Assembly (NCBI RefSeq): GCF_910592395.1 | Contig: NC_088314.1 | Span: 1,922,001-1,986,000 of the forward strand | Length of the DNA: 64,000 nt | DNA from: Lineus longissimus | Lineage: Eukaryota > Nemertea > Pilidiophora > Heteronemertea > Lineidae | Reading direction: 5' to 3' | In this document: positions 1 through 11,600 of the stretch, piece by piece | Layout of the letters: the number at the start of each line of letters is the position of its first letter | Position numbering within the stretch: the first letter of the stretch is position 1 | Made by a program: the position numbers and the translations under genes | Notes under the pieces: generated by a model | The model's input: only the letters and a program-made list of their open reading frames with translations | What the model was told of the DNA's origin: nothing | Databases searched by the model: none

Positions 1-1623
1 GGAATCTGTGATATTTTTCTTGATATTAACACGCCCTAGTTCAGCCGCGGGTGAAGGCCGGAAAGAGGCGGCGTGCACTCCAATTCTCATTAAAATTCCT
101 GGTGTGTTCCAAAATTTCATGGGGAATTTCAAAGGCTTTTCATGAATTGGGGGGGGGGGGACGTCTGGTGCGCGCCCAACCCGCTTGGATCTGCGCCTGA
201 TAAGAATGCATGGCCACAAATTATTTAACAAAATATTTATTGACTGGCCAACAAACTTTTTGAATGAAACTGAATGCCGCGCCTCAAATGGTTTGCCCAA
301 GTAAAGTGACACTTATTGATAACCGCCCTCTGTTCTGGGCAATCTCGAGAGGACAACGATTTTATCTACAAAACTTTGCGGAGGACCATTTCGGTTGTCT
401 ACAACCAGGAAGACAGAACGAGCTAATGGTGCTTTGTGTTTATGAAACCTGCTTGAAATGTATCGATTTTCAAAGAAACTTTAAAAGTGATCCGAGACAC
501 TCCCGTTTTTGTTGGCAAATTGTGGGCTTTTCCGATGCAGTTCCAAAGTTGTGTCCAATGGGTCAGCTCCAGTGGAATACGAGTATTCCAGGAATACCCA
601 TACTGTGATTGGTCTCTCTATCCGCCCATTCTTAGATACAGGACACAGCCTCTTGTGATTGTTTTTTTCTATCGATCGATCTACATATAGGCTTTGGCTA
701 CATCCGCGAAAACTTGCGCCATTGCGGGAACTATGTAACCAGTTTGAATTTCCCGCGTAACGCACTTAACGATCCTGAAAGTTACCCTACTGATGTAATA
801 TAGTTTTGTGAAAAAGAAGTTTTTAAAACAAAGATATTCAATTCAGTTACACCTATTTTGAGTTCAATAATGTAAACTTGAATAAAACATTGAATTTTAA
901 TGGATTATTAAGTAGGCATAGCTAAGTTACATGTTGCTCAATTTTCATTATAGCGGCAGATCAATTTCCAAGTTTCAGTGTATAATGACATCGCAATGGA
1001 ATGTGTTGAAAAAATCATGAAATCCGCCACAAATGTTGACATCAATTAGTGAATTGAAAAGTAAATACCATAATTTAGTACCTGTACTACACTATGTGTA
1101 AAATTGAAGGCTTTCTGGGTAGTTGTAAGGAAACTATAGAGATTTTTATGAGATGGTTTCTGACCCCTTTGTTTTGGTCTGCTGCTCTTGGACCGTGCAG
1201 CCCAGGCCACAACCACCCGGCTGCTACACAGTTATGATGTGTTCACTGTGTGTGCCAGCTTCCCGTATCTATACTTGTAATTCGTTGGTCTGCAGCAGCC
1301 AGTTTTTTATTTCGTTGGCTTATTCATATGTTGATTAATGATGAAACATGAAAGAAACCGTCTCAGGCCCAGGTGAAAAAGAACAAGATCCTGTCTTCAA
1401 GTTCAATTTTACTGACTTCAGTTCAGACTAGTCCTCATTGACTTTTTGTACAATACATAGGCCGAGGCATTACATGTATGACTTAACTTTAATGTTTGTA
1501 TGAGTAGATGACTTTAATAGAGGCAATATCCTGTGGCACACCATTGAAGGCCAAATCATTCTGGTGTGGTGACTCCATGTGGTGACCCCAGTCTCACGGA
1601 ATTCTTACTTTGAATCTTTTCAG
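1..1623. other. Upstream region of the zinc-finger gene, no coding exon recognised
   Basis: I see no supported exon here. The right end (1610-1623) is a pyrimidine-rich splice acceptor ending in CAG, so earlier exons of the zinc-finger gene should lie in this stretch or to the left of the window. A run of Gs sits near 149-160, and GC-rich, CpG-containing patches near 45-75 and 700-765 could be promoter or 5' exon sequence. The short open frames at 264-608 and 1153-1338 have no family signature and no matching donor site. Confidence 0.4.
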
Positions 1624-1768
1624 ATGCTGCCCATCACCTAAGTCTAGACTCGTCAGCCTTCTGGGCTAAACCAACCTCATCCACCAGACTGTTGGAGGAA
1701 GTTACTTCTGATAGTAAAAGCTTGTCTCAACTTGCCTCTGTGTCAGCTGGACCGACCCCACCGGAGTG
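1624..1768 (+). other. 5' part of the zinc-finger exon, open in a different frame
   Basis: After the acceptor CAG at 1621-1623, the frame that starts codons at 1626 stays open for 47 codons (DAAHHLSLDSSAFWAK... ending ...AGPTPPE) and stops at TGA 1767-1769. That stop shares its A with the ATG of the zinc-finger frame (TGATG). It may be the end of an upstream reading frame or a 5' leader. The zinc-finger frame itself is closed by TAA at 1715-1717. Confidence 0.4.
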
Positions 1769-3370
1769 ATGCAGGACAATGAGCTACAAGCTGAGTACAG
1801 CATCTCTCTCAACTCGTCGCCATGTGCAGATTTCCTGACCAGTGAAATAGATCGGGGGGACAGTCAGGGGGAGTATGGAGGCCTGATGGGGGAGATGTCA
1901 GCATCCTACAGTGATGGCAAAGATCCAGAAATGGACATTTTCGATAAACCCCTTGGTATGGATGATTTTGGTATTGACATTCGCAATGACTTGTATCAGT
2001 CTTTGGATGCGGATATGAAATTAGGTAATGGTGATGATACCAATACTGGTGAGAGTGATGACGCACAGGATTTCAATCCCATCCAGAATCTGAAGAAAAC
2101 ACAAGGATCAAAAACAAAGAAGATGAAATTTACAAAGGATTTGAAAGAGACAGAAGCTGTGAATAATAATTTAGAAGATCACAACCAAACTGGGGTTGTG
2201 TCTCTATCAGGTGACAATGAGGGTAGTCTTAATAGCATAAACAAAGAAAAGAAAGTTTCTAAGAATTCCCCAGGTGGTCGCCGAGCACCTTCTAAGTCGC
2301 GCAATTCACGCAGAGGATCTCGACCACTAAAAAACTCGAAAAATTCCCCAAAGTGTTCTGGTGAAGGGAGTGAGTGTGATCATGATAACTTGCCAGTCCT
2401 AGCCAATGGTTCCCCGCCGCCAACCTTGTCAGTGTCTGAAAGCCAAGGGAATGACTACATTCAGATTGAAGCAGGGTTTGTTGGAAGTAACTGTGACACT
2501 GATCATAATAATATGCAGAATGTGATCGTCCGTTTGGAGCCGACTTTTAACATGCACAATGACCTTTCCATAAATAATGTTCAGGCAATCCGGGATGAGT
2601 TTCCTGACCTGAACCATGAGTCCTCAGGGATTGAGGGCGAGGATGCAGGTTTTGGGTCACCGGATGCTGTCGGTGGTTTCCTCAATAGTCAAACTAATGA
2701 CATGGCCTTGACCATCGTTCCGAGTCCAAGTACCTCCACAGAACCTGTGGCATCTTCAAGCAATATGCTGATAACATCGGCACCAGATTTAGTGAATGCA
2801 TCGAGCTCAGACACGCCTATTATTCTGAATGCTAATGTTCTTAATCAGGGTACAGAGAGAAATGTTTCCTATGTGATGATACCAGTCAGTTTAGTGCAGC
2901 AGCTTCAGGCAGCCAATCAGCCCTCCACGTCTACTGCAGGCGGGTCCTCAACAAGCCTCCAACCAAGGCCGCAGATTGTACAGTTACTAAATGAAAACTA
3001 TGGATATGTCTGCCATGTTTGTCGTTACTCGGGTAAGATGCCGTACTTGCTGGAAAATCATATGAAGACTTGTCACCTGCCACACCGACCATACATTTGC
3101 CTTGGCTGCTACAAGGCGTTCAATCTGCGTGGGACGGCGCTGTGTCACATCCGTCTGAAGCATCTGGAGGCAGGCACCCAGATGATGATCGACCAAGACA
3201 TGGAGGGCCTTCAGACCGTCGAATGTCAGAAACTTATGCAGTTGATTTTCAGGTGTCATGTGTGTGATTCTGTTGGGAAATATATGTCGGGTGTGAATAA
3301 CAAACCAAAAAATCTCAATCCACATTTGTTCGTTTGCAAGGTGCATGCAGAAGTCACACCATCTCAGTAG
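1769..3370 (+). CDS. C2H2 zinc-finger protein (terminal coding exon)
   Basis: The 533-residue open frame starts at an ATG and ends in TAG. The first 400 residues are acidic and Ser/Asn/Thr-rich, look disordered, and hold a basic cluster (RRAPSKSRNSRRGSR), a probable nuclear localisation signal. Two canonical C2H2 fingers (C-x2-C-x12-H-x4-H) lie near residues 415-436 and 444-465. A third, non-canonical CxxC...H...H module is near 496-526. Presumably a nuclear DNA- or RNA-binding regulator; I do not recognise the orthologue. The exon begins at 1624 behind a clear acceptor, so at least one exon lies upstream. The ATG at 1769 overlaps the TGA (1767-1769) of another frame open from the exon start, so the true start could lie in an upstream exon joined through a different splice, and this ATG is only the first one available here. 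Confidence 0.75.
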   Translation: MQDNELQAEYSISLNSSPCADFLTSEIDRGDSQGEYGGLMGEMSASYSDGKDPEMDIFDKPLGMDDFGIDIRNDLYQSLDADMKLGNGDDTNTGESDDAQDFNPIQNLKKTQGSKTKKMKFTKDLKETEAVNNNLEDHNQTGVVSLSGDNEGSLNSINKEKKVSKNSPGGRRAPSKSRNSRRGSRPLKNSKNSPKCSGEGSECDHDNLPVLANGSPPPTLSVSESQGNDYIQIEAGFVGSNCDTDHNNMQNVIVRLEPTFNMHNDLSINNVQAIRDEFPDLNHESSGIEGEDAGFGSPDAVGGFLNSQTNDMALTIVPSPSTSTEPVASSSNMLITSAPDLVNASSSDTPIILNANVLNQGTERNVSYVMIPVSLVQQLQAANQPSTSTAGGSSTSLQPRPQIVQLLNENYGYVCHVCRYSGKMPYLLENHMKTCHLPHRPYICLGCYKAFNLRGTALCHIRLKHLEAGTQMMIDQDMEGLQTVECQKLMQLIFRCHVCDSVGKYMSGVNNKPKNLNPHLFVCKVHAEVTPSQ

Positions 3371-5877
3371 TGTAATCAATCATTTATCAGGTCACGGACT
3401 CTGCGGACCAGTCGAACATGACCTTAGTCTTCGTATGCTGCTTCTTGTGGACGGTTCTTCTGCGAATGCTTATATTCTATTTGAATGTTGGCAATTCAGT
3501 ATAATATCATGTATGATTATATTTTCAGTTTTTAGCAAGACATATACTTACCTGCTCTAATTCTGATGTAATTTGGAGGTAAATTATTGATTGAATGTCC
3601 ATGCTTCAGTAGTATTACTCATGCACTTGGTCTGACTTTGACCCATGCTTTGAACATATTGAATATTTGTCTTCTGCTTGCTCTTTCTCACCAGAATACC
3701 ATTCAAGCAGTGTTGTTTATCATTTTTGTGACTGAGGAGCCTTGTTATTGTATGGATTGATTTGGCCAATTGTTGTGGCTCTGATAAGAGGCAAGGCAGA
3801 GCTTTTAAACATTTGACAACAGTAACATGTAACGTGTAACGTGTGTAATGTATTTGGTTTTCTGAACTGGTGGTTCAGGTTGAATTTCAAATTCATTTAT
3901 CATTCATTCAGTTCTGGCTTGGTGGCTGTAGGCTTTTGGGTTATGGGTGTGATGTACATTATGTAACAATAACATGCAAAAAGGATGAATTTAACATGAA
4001 AAAAATTTAAATTTTACACTGATGTCTACTTCACTGAATTCCCTGATTTCAATCTAGGTCAGGTTTGTTGTGTACTCATTGGCTGAAATATCCTGTGGTA
4101 GTGGCTTAGGTGAGGTTGTTTCAATCAGTATGTTACCTCGTCCCCAGACACTGACCCTGCCGACTTCATGTTATTGCACAATAATTTGCAGGACGGTTTC
4201 AGACTTTCACATGTCGCTGGTATTTAAGGATGTAACCAATGGAAGCACCGTGGTGTAAAGCCCGAGAGATGGTCAGGGTGGAGGTAGTCACCTTCTGCCA
4301 TTTCATTTCTTAAAATTTTGGCCCCGCAGTTGAAATAGACGTTAAATGATGCATTTAAGGGTAATCTTGTGCATAATGCTTGTATATACCGTAAATTTAT
4401 GTGTAGGAGCCTGTCTATTTTGATTTTTCACTTGGGCAGACGGATGTGTGTACATCTGTTTGGATTTGTAAAGATTGTCATAACATTGATGGTGGTGCTT
4501 GTAGTTTGGAATGGTTCGCTAGAAAATAGATTTGAAAACATCGACTTGTGGTATGAACGTAGCACAATGTATGGTATAAACTCTTAAGTACAGTAGAACC
4601 TCTTTATCAAGACACCCTTGGGACTGACGAACGCTGTCTCAAGGGGGTTGTGTGATTACAGCGTGGTCAGACTGAGGGGGAGTATTTATTCCGGACTAAA
4701 ATCTGTGTCCTTGATACAGAGGGTGTCCACTAAGGAAGGTTTCACTACAGTATGTTTGTAAATAGAAGCCTGTGCCCGTTGAAAATTATGGTTCATAGCT
4801 TTTGTATAAAGGTGTAGCATGCATCCTAGTACAAGCCTCCGCACTGCGTACAGTTATTCATGTTAGTGATGGCCAGTATTGAATCCTTCCGAGTTGCTTA
4901 CGGTTACCCCAACTCGAGTCCCTCTTTTGTAGGGTGCTTTAGTTCATATGTGACTCGCTCTACCAAAACTAGGCGCTTGTCGCATCTGAACTCGACAGGT
5001 TGATACGGACTTGTTGTTCATTTCCCTATTGTAGACCTTTTGTGAAATCTATTACAAACTGATTTGGTCACATTTCACAAAAGGTCTACGATAGGGAAAT
5101 GAACAACAAGTCCGTATCAACCTGTCAAGTTCAGATGCGACAAGCGCCTAGTTTTGGTAGAGCGGGTCACATATATACAATATGTAACACAGCTTGTACC
5201 ACTTGATTTGAGTCGTTATTTTTTACAATTTGTGCAGGAGCAGTCGGCATTGTTGACATTATGGGCCCTTGTTTGCTTTCTTGAGGTATCAAATACTGTA
5301 TCGTATCTATCTACCGTATTGTATTGGTCTTTTTCTGAGTTTCTGTCGGGAAAAAGTTTTTGCTGGAGAAAGTTGATTGGGCGAAGAATATTAGACTTGA
5401 GGCGTGGGGATAGGTGTTCTTGGTTAAAATGCATTGTAAATGTTTTCATCATGGAAATAATATGTATAAATATCAGTGAAAAGAAAGTGCTCACTTCAAT
5501 CCCAGTTCAGAAAAGACTTGTTCGGCAAAGGGGTCTTCAATAAGGGATATACACACCTACTAAGGGGGCAGAACTTGCTTTGGGCATATATGCACATACC
5601 TGTACATCAGTCTGTGTATGGCAGCCCTTTTGACATACAGAGGGGAGAGGGTCAACAAAATTGGTTTTGATTTGTTATTTATGGATTTCCCACTCCACAA
5701 GTGCCTCGCAACCCACCAGAAATGAAGCATGAGACAAGTATTTTCTGAACTGCAGGGTAGTAGCCACAGGGCTTTTAGTCAGATCTTTGTCATCTCACTT
5801 ATAAAGTCTGTATATACATCCTGTTCTACTGGAAACTAATAAGTATAGTTGATAAATTATGAGCCTTTACTTTTCTA
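3371..5877 (+). other. 3' UTR of the zinc-finger gene
   Basis: There is no coding signal between the stop codon and the first good polyadenylation signal, so this is the probable 3' untranslated region of about 2.5 kb. It contains the long inverted repeat at 4946-5174. The open frames at 4070-4258, 4369-4587 and 5154-5543 have no recognisable domains, and the last runs straight out of the inverted repeat. Confidence 0.5.
4946..5174. repeat. 103-bp inverted repeat with 23-bp loop (foldback/hairpin element)
   Basis: The arms at 4946-5048 and 5072-5174 are reverse complements with only three differences over 103 bp. In RNA of the plus strand two of the three differences are G:U pairs and the third is a C:A mismatch. 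It lies inside the presumed 3' UTR of the zinc-finger gene, so the transcript would carry a stem of about 100 bp. No flanking target-site duplication is obvious. Confidence 0.85.
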
Positions 5878-5883
5878 AATAAA
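5878..5883 (+). terminator. Polyadenylation signal AATAAA (zinc-finger gene)
   Basis: A canonical AATAAA is followed within 40 bases by a T-rich stretch ending in TTTGTCTC, a plausible downstream element. It is the first strong signal after the stop codon that is followed by a change of sequence character, the minisatellite starting near 6000. Confidence 0.5.
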
Positions 5884-5999
5884 GTCTCATACTTAATCAT
5901 GAAAAACTTCTTTGTCTCTTTATTTCACTACTAAAAGGTAGTACATGAATTGACTTTGTAGAGACAGCCATAGACTTTAGTAAGACAAAGAAAATACCA

Positions 6000-6715
6000 G
6001 TGGTCAGAGAAGACACTCAATGGCACATCCACTGTGTACTGGACAGTGTCACATCCAGACCATTTAGGTTGAAATGCTGGAGTGAACCTGAGAAGAACAT
6101 GTCTGCAGATACAGGCCATATACCAAAGACAATGGTCAGGGTGGACACAGAAAGCACAGCTCGTATCACCTTAAGGACATATGCTGAAGACGGTGGCCTT
6201 GGTTAAGACGAAAAAGACTACATCACACCAGGCCTTACTGGTGGCAATGGCTGGGTTGGACACAAGAAGGACAGTATCACACCTAGGCTACCATACTGAA
6301 GACGATGTCCTGGGCAGACACGAAAGGACAATATCACATCAGGTTAACTGAAGATGAGGCAGCCTTGGTAAACATGAGAAAGACAGTATCACATCTAGGC
6401 CATACCTAAGACATTGGCTGGGTGAACACGAAAAGGGCAGTATCCACATCACATCCAGACTATACTGAAGACAATGGCCTGGGCTGGTGGACACGAGAGG
6501 ACAGTATCACATCAGGCCAAACTGTAGACGAGGCCTGGGTGGACATGATAAAGACAGTATCACATCTACGCCATGCTGAAAACGATGGCCTGCATGGACA
6601 CAAAAAGAAATGGATCACATCAGGCCATACTGAAGACGAGGCCTGGGTTGGACATCACCTTCAGGCTGTGACGTCTGGGGACAATGCAAAAGCAGCCTGA
6701 AAGACGATGGTCAGA
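6000..6715 (+). repeat. Degenerate minisatellite, about 60-bp unit, about 11 copies
   Basis: Repeated units share the consensus blocks GGACACGAAAAGGACAGTAT, CACATCAGGCCATACTGAAG and ACGATGGCCTGGGT. Copies differ by substitutions and small indels. The array ends in a distinct block at 6664-6688 (CAGGCTGTGACGTCTGGGGA followed by CAATG) that recurs inverted at 8455-8480. The frames at 6000-6206 and 6422-6700 are by-products of the repeat and not genes. Confidence 0.8.
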
Positions 6716-8159
6716 ATGTCAAATCTATCCATCATCGGGCCTTTGTCCTCCCATGGATAGCATCACATTCAGGTTATGATGAAAGAGTCAGAATATTGAC
6801 AAATCGATATAGCTATTTTGAGGACAATACTTCAATTGAAGCTAATGAATGCTCGAATGAATGAATGCTAAAGTGTGACTTCTAGGCCAGCAAGCTTGAA
6901 GACAAGTGTAAGTGTCTCCAGCTTGAGGTAAAGTGTCACAACGCAAACACAGCTGATGGAGTATCTAACATCGGTAGTGAGTACCTCACATTTTTCTGAT
7001 AGACATTCACAGCCTTGTCACTCCCACAGCAGTCATCTGGGGCTGCTGTCTTGGACTGACTTAACATCTCACTGTGCTCTAGATGACATGCACAACAGGG
7101 CCTACTGCCTTAGGCTGAGCTATCATCTCACCATGCTTGTGAAGACAGGTACAACGTACTTGGCCATCTCTTCTATACCGCAGGCACAAGGGCCGAACGA
7201 AAAAGATCTTGGATTCGCCGTCGTAAACAGCTACTGTCATCAGCTTGGTTGTGACAGTGTCTAGGACGAGTGAAGCCGGCTGGTAACTACTATTCAGATC
7301 TTGGACACTGTAGCAGCTACTGTCATCTGATTGGTTGTGACATGGTCTCTACAGGGAGACATACAAGACATATGCCTTGTTGTATTAAATGACTTTTGCC
7401 AATGAGAAAGTATTGGCCTGGCCTCTTAGCTTAGCGGATCGAACCTATCTTAATTGGCAAAAGAGGCAGCTGCACTGTGAATTCTGTCCTCACTCAAGGT
7501 CCTCACTCAAGGCAAATCAGGTCTCTTGTCTTCCTGGATAAGATAATACTGGTGTTCCACTTGCGGACACTATAAGCTTTATAATCTTCCTCGATGTTGA
7601 TGGTAGGTCTATAGCTCAGAGTGTAGGAATGAGAAGTATCCTATATTGACAGAGACACATACAAAACGTCACCTTAAAAAGCAGAGACTAACACGACAGA
7701 GCACTGTCACAATAAACTGGGCTTTCAGCTGGGACAAGTATATACTCAGGGTACAGCCTTTATTCATTTCCCTCATACTTTTTTGGGCTCTCTGCTCGGT
7801 ACTTACTGTCTCAAATGACAAAACCTATCCTCAAAGACATGGTTTATTATCAATGACACTACCGCAGCTTATACCATAGCTGCACCTAGACAAAATGATC
7901 ATGATACATGGACCATTCCCAAACTCAAATGTCCTACGGATTCATATACTGTGGCCCTATGTTGTATATCTGCTAGGGATGGCTGTGTGTTCTTTAGAAA
8001 TGACTTTTGCCCTGACCCTTTTCCTCGGATTGAGCTAACTTCTCTCTGACATGCATAAGCTGGATGTTATTCCAGTACATGCATTATAATCTGACTTGGT
8101 CTAAGCTAGCATCTGGTGTCCTCTTTACATATGCATGGTCTTTGAACAGCCTTGGATTC
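6716..8159. other. Intergenic repeat-like DNA between the tail-to-tail zinc-finger and GNAI genes
   Basis: No gene seen. The stretch holds scattered, strongly decayed relatives of the neighbouring repeat. A duplicated pair with the core AGCTACTGTCATC lies near 7230-7250 and 7315-7345. Open frames here are short and lack domains. Confidence 0.4.
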
Positions 8160-8482
8160 CTCGTAATGTCCAACCCAGTCATCGTCTTCAGTATGGCCTG
8201 GATGTGATCCTGTCCTTTTCGTGTCCTCAGGCCTTGTCTTCAGTAATCCCTGATCGATGTGATGCTTCCTTTTTGTGACCACTGACTTTCAGGCTGCATT
8301 TCATTCTTCTCATAGTGCTTTCCACGGGATAAGAATTGAGTTGGCATTGTCCTCAGATATTACAGCCATAATGATTGTCATACTGTCCTTCAGATGATAT
8401 AGGCCCAATGACAGGGACGGAGTTGCCTTCTGACCACCGACTTGCAAGCTTTGTTTCATTGTCCCCAGACGTCACAGCCTGT
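8160..8482 (-). repeat. Inverted copies of the 6.0-6.7 kb repeat
   Basis: The plus strand at 8165-8290 reads as the reverse complement of the minisatellite unit (blocks TCGTCTTCAGTATGGCCTGG and ATGTGATCCTGTCCTTTTCG). The plus strand at 8437-8480 matches the reverse complement of 6664-6715, including a 25-bp perfect match ending in CAGCCTG. The units are inverted but their order is not mirrored, so this is a rearranged array and not a simple two-armed foldback. Confidence 0.7.
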
Positions 8483-8620
8483 GATGTAAACAGAGGCAGC
8501 TGACAGGGAAAGACCATATGTGGCCATAATATGTCCTTGGGCACGAATGCAAAAGAAACCGTCCCCAGCCAAACCAAACCTCAACAACGACATAATTTTA
8601 TATAGATCATGAATATTCAG

Positions 8621-8626
8621 TTTATT
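8621..8626 (-). terminator. Candidate polyadenylation signal of GNAI (AATAAA on the minus strand)
   Basis: TTTATT on the plus strand is AATAAA on the minus strand. It is followed on the minus strand about 30-50 bases later by a GT-rich tract (TCGTTGTTGAGGTTTGGTTT), as expected for a downstream element. Other AATAAA motifs on this strand (for example near 9275 and 11731) could be used for shorter messages. Confidence 0.4.
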
Positions 8627-11600
8627 GTGACAATGAAGATATTTCATAGTTAGCCAATAACACATTCTGTCCGAGTTTACATGTACATAACCTTTCACAT
8701 TTCAAGGCAAGATTTGCCAGGTGCAGCGTTATTGGAATATGAATGAACCTCCCCCCCCCAAGTTTCTCCTAAAAAGGCAACATTGGTCCTCAGCAAGATA
8801 CATATACTGTTATGACTGGTTTATGCCATTTGAGGGGCACCTGTACATTTAGAATATGTGAAAAAGACGCCTCTCACACAGCATAAACCTGTTGACACAG
8901 TATCTCCGAAAAAAGTATACATTTAGCTTGTACACTGGTCTAGTAATAACTAAAGAATAACCATCCCCGACTTAAACATCATCATACAAAAATAAACTTA
9001 TCGTGGAAAAATCAGCTTATGATCACAGTGAAAGTAACAATCACTAACACTAACCAGCAAAATCTGTACCACCAATCACAAAGCACATTAAACACCACAT
9101 TACTAAGTCTTGGAACAGCATTCTCCAACTCAAAGGTCACTTGCAAATGTGGAATCAAAGTGAAAGAAGTGCCAATCGGCAGGAATATCCTTGATTGCTT
9201 TGAGAGTCCTGTTATTCTTGACACCTTCTGTTAAATACAGCACAACATCCAAATGTATAACAGTGATCAGTATTATTTATTTGGTTGACTGGTTTTAGCC
9301 TTTTGAAGTTGACAACCAAATTTGAGCCACAAAAATACCCAACTAACCAAAACAAATGTGCAGGGTTGAGCTTTAGAGACGAACATTCTGTTTTCGAAGT
9401 TTGGAGGATAGTTTTATGTGATCCTTTTTTATGAGATATAATTGAACCAGGGAAACAACACGACATCTAATAAATAACTTACAAGACTTCTCATAGAAAT
9501 GGTTGATACTGAAAATGGTGTGAGCTCGTTCATAACAAAGTGATTGCCACAATGCGGAGAACAATTTAACATGATTCTTCTAGCAAAACATCACAACGGA
9601 AATCTAAACCGCTTCTTCACTTCACCTAAAAATATACCTCTATTACAAATTGTATATGACTCATCACTGGGTACCAAACAAACTGCCTACCATATATCAA
9701 AGAACCTGTCATCAAACACCCCAAGTTTGTCAAGATATTGAAAACATTCAAATTATTTGTACAACATCTTGGTAAAATCAGGATAAACCGTCCATTCAAA
9801 TCACTGCAACATTATTGCTATCAAGTACCAAGCTAACTTTTGCTGAGCAGAGTAAAGAACGACAGGATAATATATCAATATATCTGTATAACAGAACTTT
9901 TACAATTACGCCAAATGGGACAAATGATGTTTGCGAAAGAGAAATATCTTATTAAGTAATCAATTCGTAATGCCAATGGATAAAAGAACAATGGACTGTT
10001 TCAGACAAAATGGCTGAAATGCTTTCCCCTGCATGTTTAAAGCTCAAAGGCAAGTCAGGCAGTAGAAAATGGATTAAGTATCAAGATTTGTTCACAAAAG
10101 TATTGGTAAAGCTATTAAGTTCAAAGGCAGGATTATTTACGTATGACCTAACAACTTGGCATATTCAATTCATTTTTGGTTGAAGATGTACAATGCACCC
10201 GAGAAAATATTGCCATTATAAAACAGGACCTTACAAAATATGGAATCTACTTTTACTCAAAAATGTCAAATGCATGGACATCGGAAAGGTACGTATACCT
10301 CGTCGGTATTCCTCCGATTGTTGGACTAATGATTAGATAGAAAAGTAATAAATGCTATGACTGATTATTACTACTGGTGAACTCATCTATATCTTACATT
10401 ATCAAAGCAAATTCACTTGTAAGTTCTAATAAGCAAATAGTTTGCATGGTTAGTTTTTAAGCGTTATACACGACGTAATATTCTACTGTAAAAAACTTCA
10501 TGGTCTGCTCAGAGTTGAGGTATATGCATGTATATGTATGATGTTAAGTTTGAATCAAGTGACTCACTGATTTACACCACAAACTCATCTGCTACAACTG
10601 ACAACTTGGCCCCAAACACATCAAAGCTAGGGAATAAGAACTAAGACATGATTGCATCCCAAGATTCTTGATTCATTTTGTATAAAAATAACTCTAAAGA
10701 GAAGGGGATATGGTCCCAATTAACATGATTTGAAACTAGAAGAGGAATTTTAGCTGCGCTTACACCACGAAATATTGGTGGACCAATTGCACTTACACCA
10801 CCACATTGCCGCGACAAATTGGTTCGGCAATCCATTGCCGAGCGAATTTGTCCCACCAAGCTTGATGGTCCAAATTCACCCGGCTTGTTAAAAGCTCGGC
10901 TTTGTCATGGTGTACGCGCAAATGGATCGGCAATTAGCTAGTTAGATGGTTCGGCTCCAGGCGGAGCTTTCGAAATGGCGCTTTCTGCGCATGCAATTTA
11001 TTGTCTGCGCGCCATCTGTAGCCGGATTTTATAACTAGCTGCAGCGCTGGTGTAAGCGCTTGGTGGATTTTCGATGGTGCGGCATTGGTTCCCGAACCAA
11101 GATTGGTGGTCCATTTTCAGGTGGTGTAAGTGCGGCTATAGACTGCTCTGAAGATGATTATCAAGACTGGATTATCGGTATAAAGTTCCTGTTGTGATAG
11201 CAATGGCCAAGATTTGCAGATAAGTGATTGACCATCATCCCCAGAAAACATCAAAAATAAGAGAGTAGTGCCAATTGCTTCTCCTCCAACGTTTCATCCC
11301 GTTTTATTCTCGAATTTTGCTGACAATCCAAGATATTGATAAACTGTCCTTACTGAGCCTATACTCGGAGTAGGCCTACTACCAGTGAAAATGATGCCAA
11401 CCATTTATGTTAACACGGAAATTCCAAATTTTCTGCAACTAGTCAAAAAATTAGACTAACTAAGTCTTCAGAAAACGAGGAAAATCTAACTATTTCATGT
11501 CGAGTTCTACAGATAGACTGCTTTATATAATATCATACACAGTATTTAAATAAAGTATTTACAAATTGCTTTCAACTAATTCATTAACCTCATGCTAAAT

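Noticed and set aside
5154-5543. 129-codon open frame on the plus strand
   Set aside because: It starts inside the right arm of the inverted repeat, uses no recognisable domain and lies in a probable 3' UTR.
6422-6700. Open frames within the minisatellite that look like a repeat protein
   Set aside because: The repetition follows the 60-bp DNA unit with indels that shift frame between units, so it is not a maintained coding repeat.
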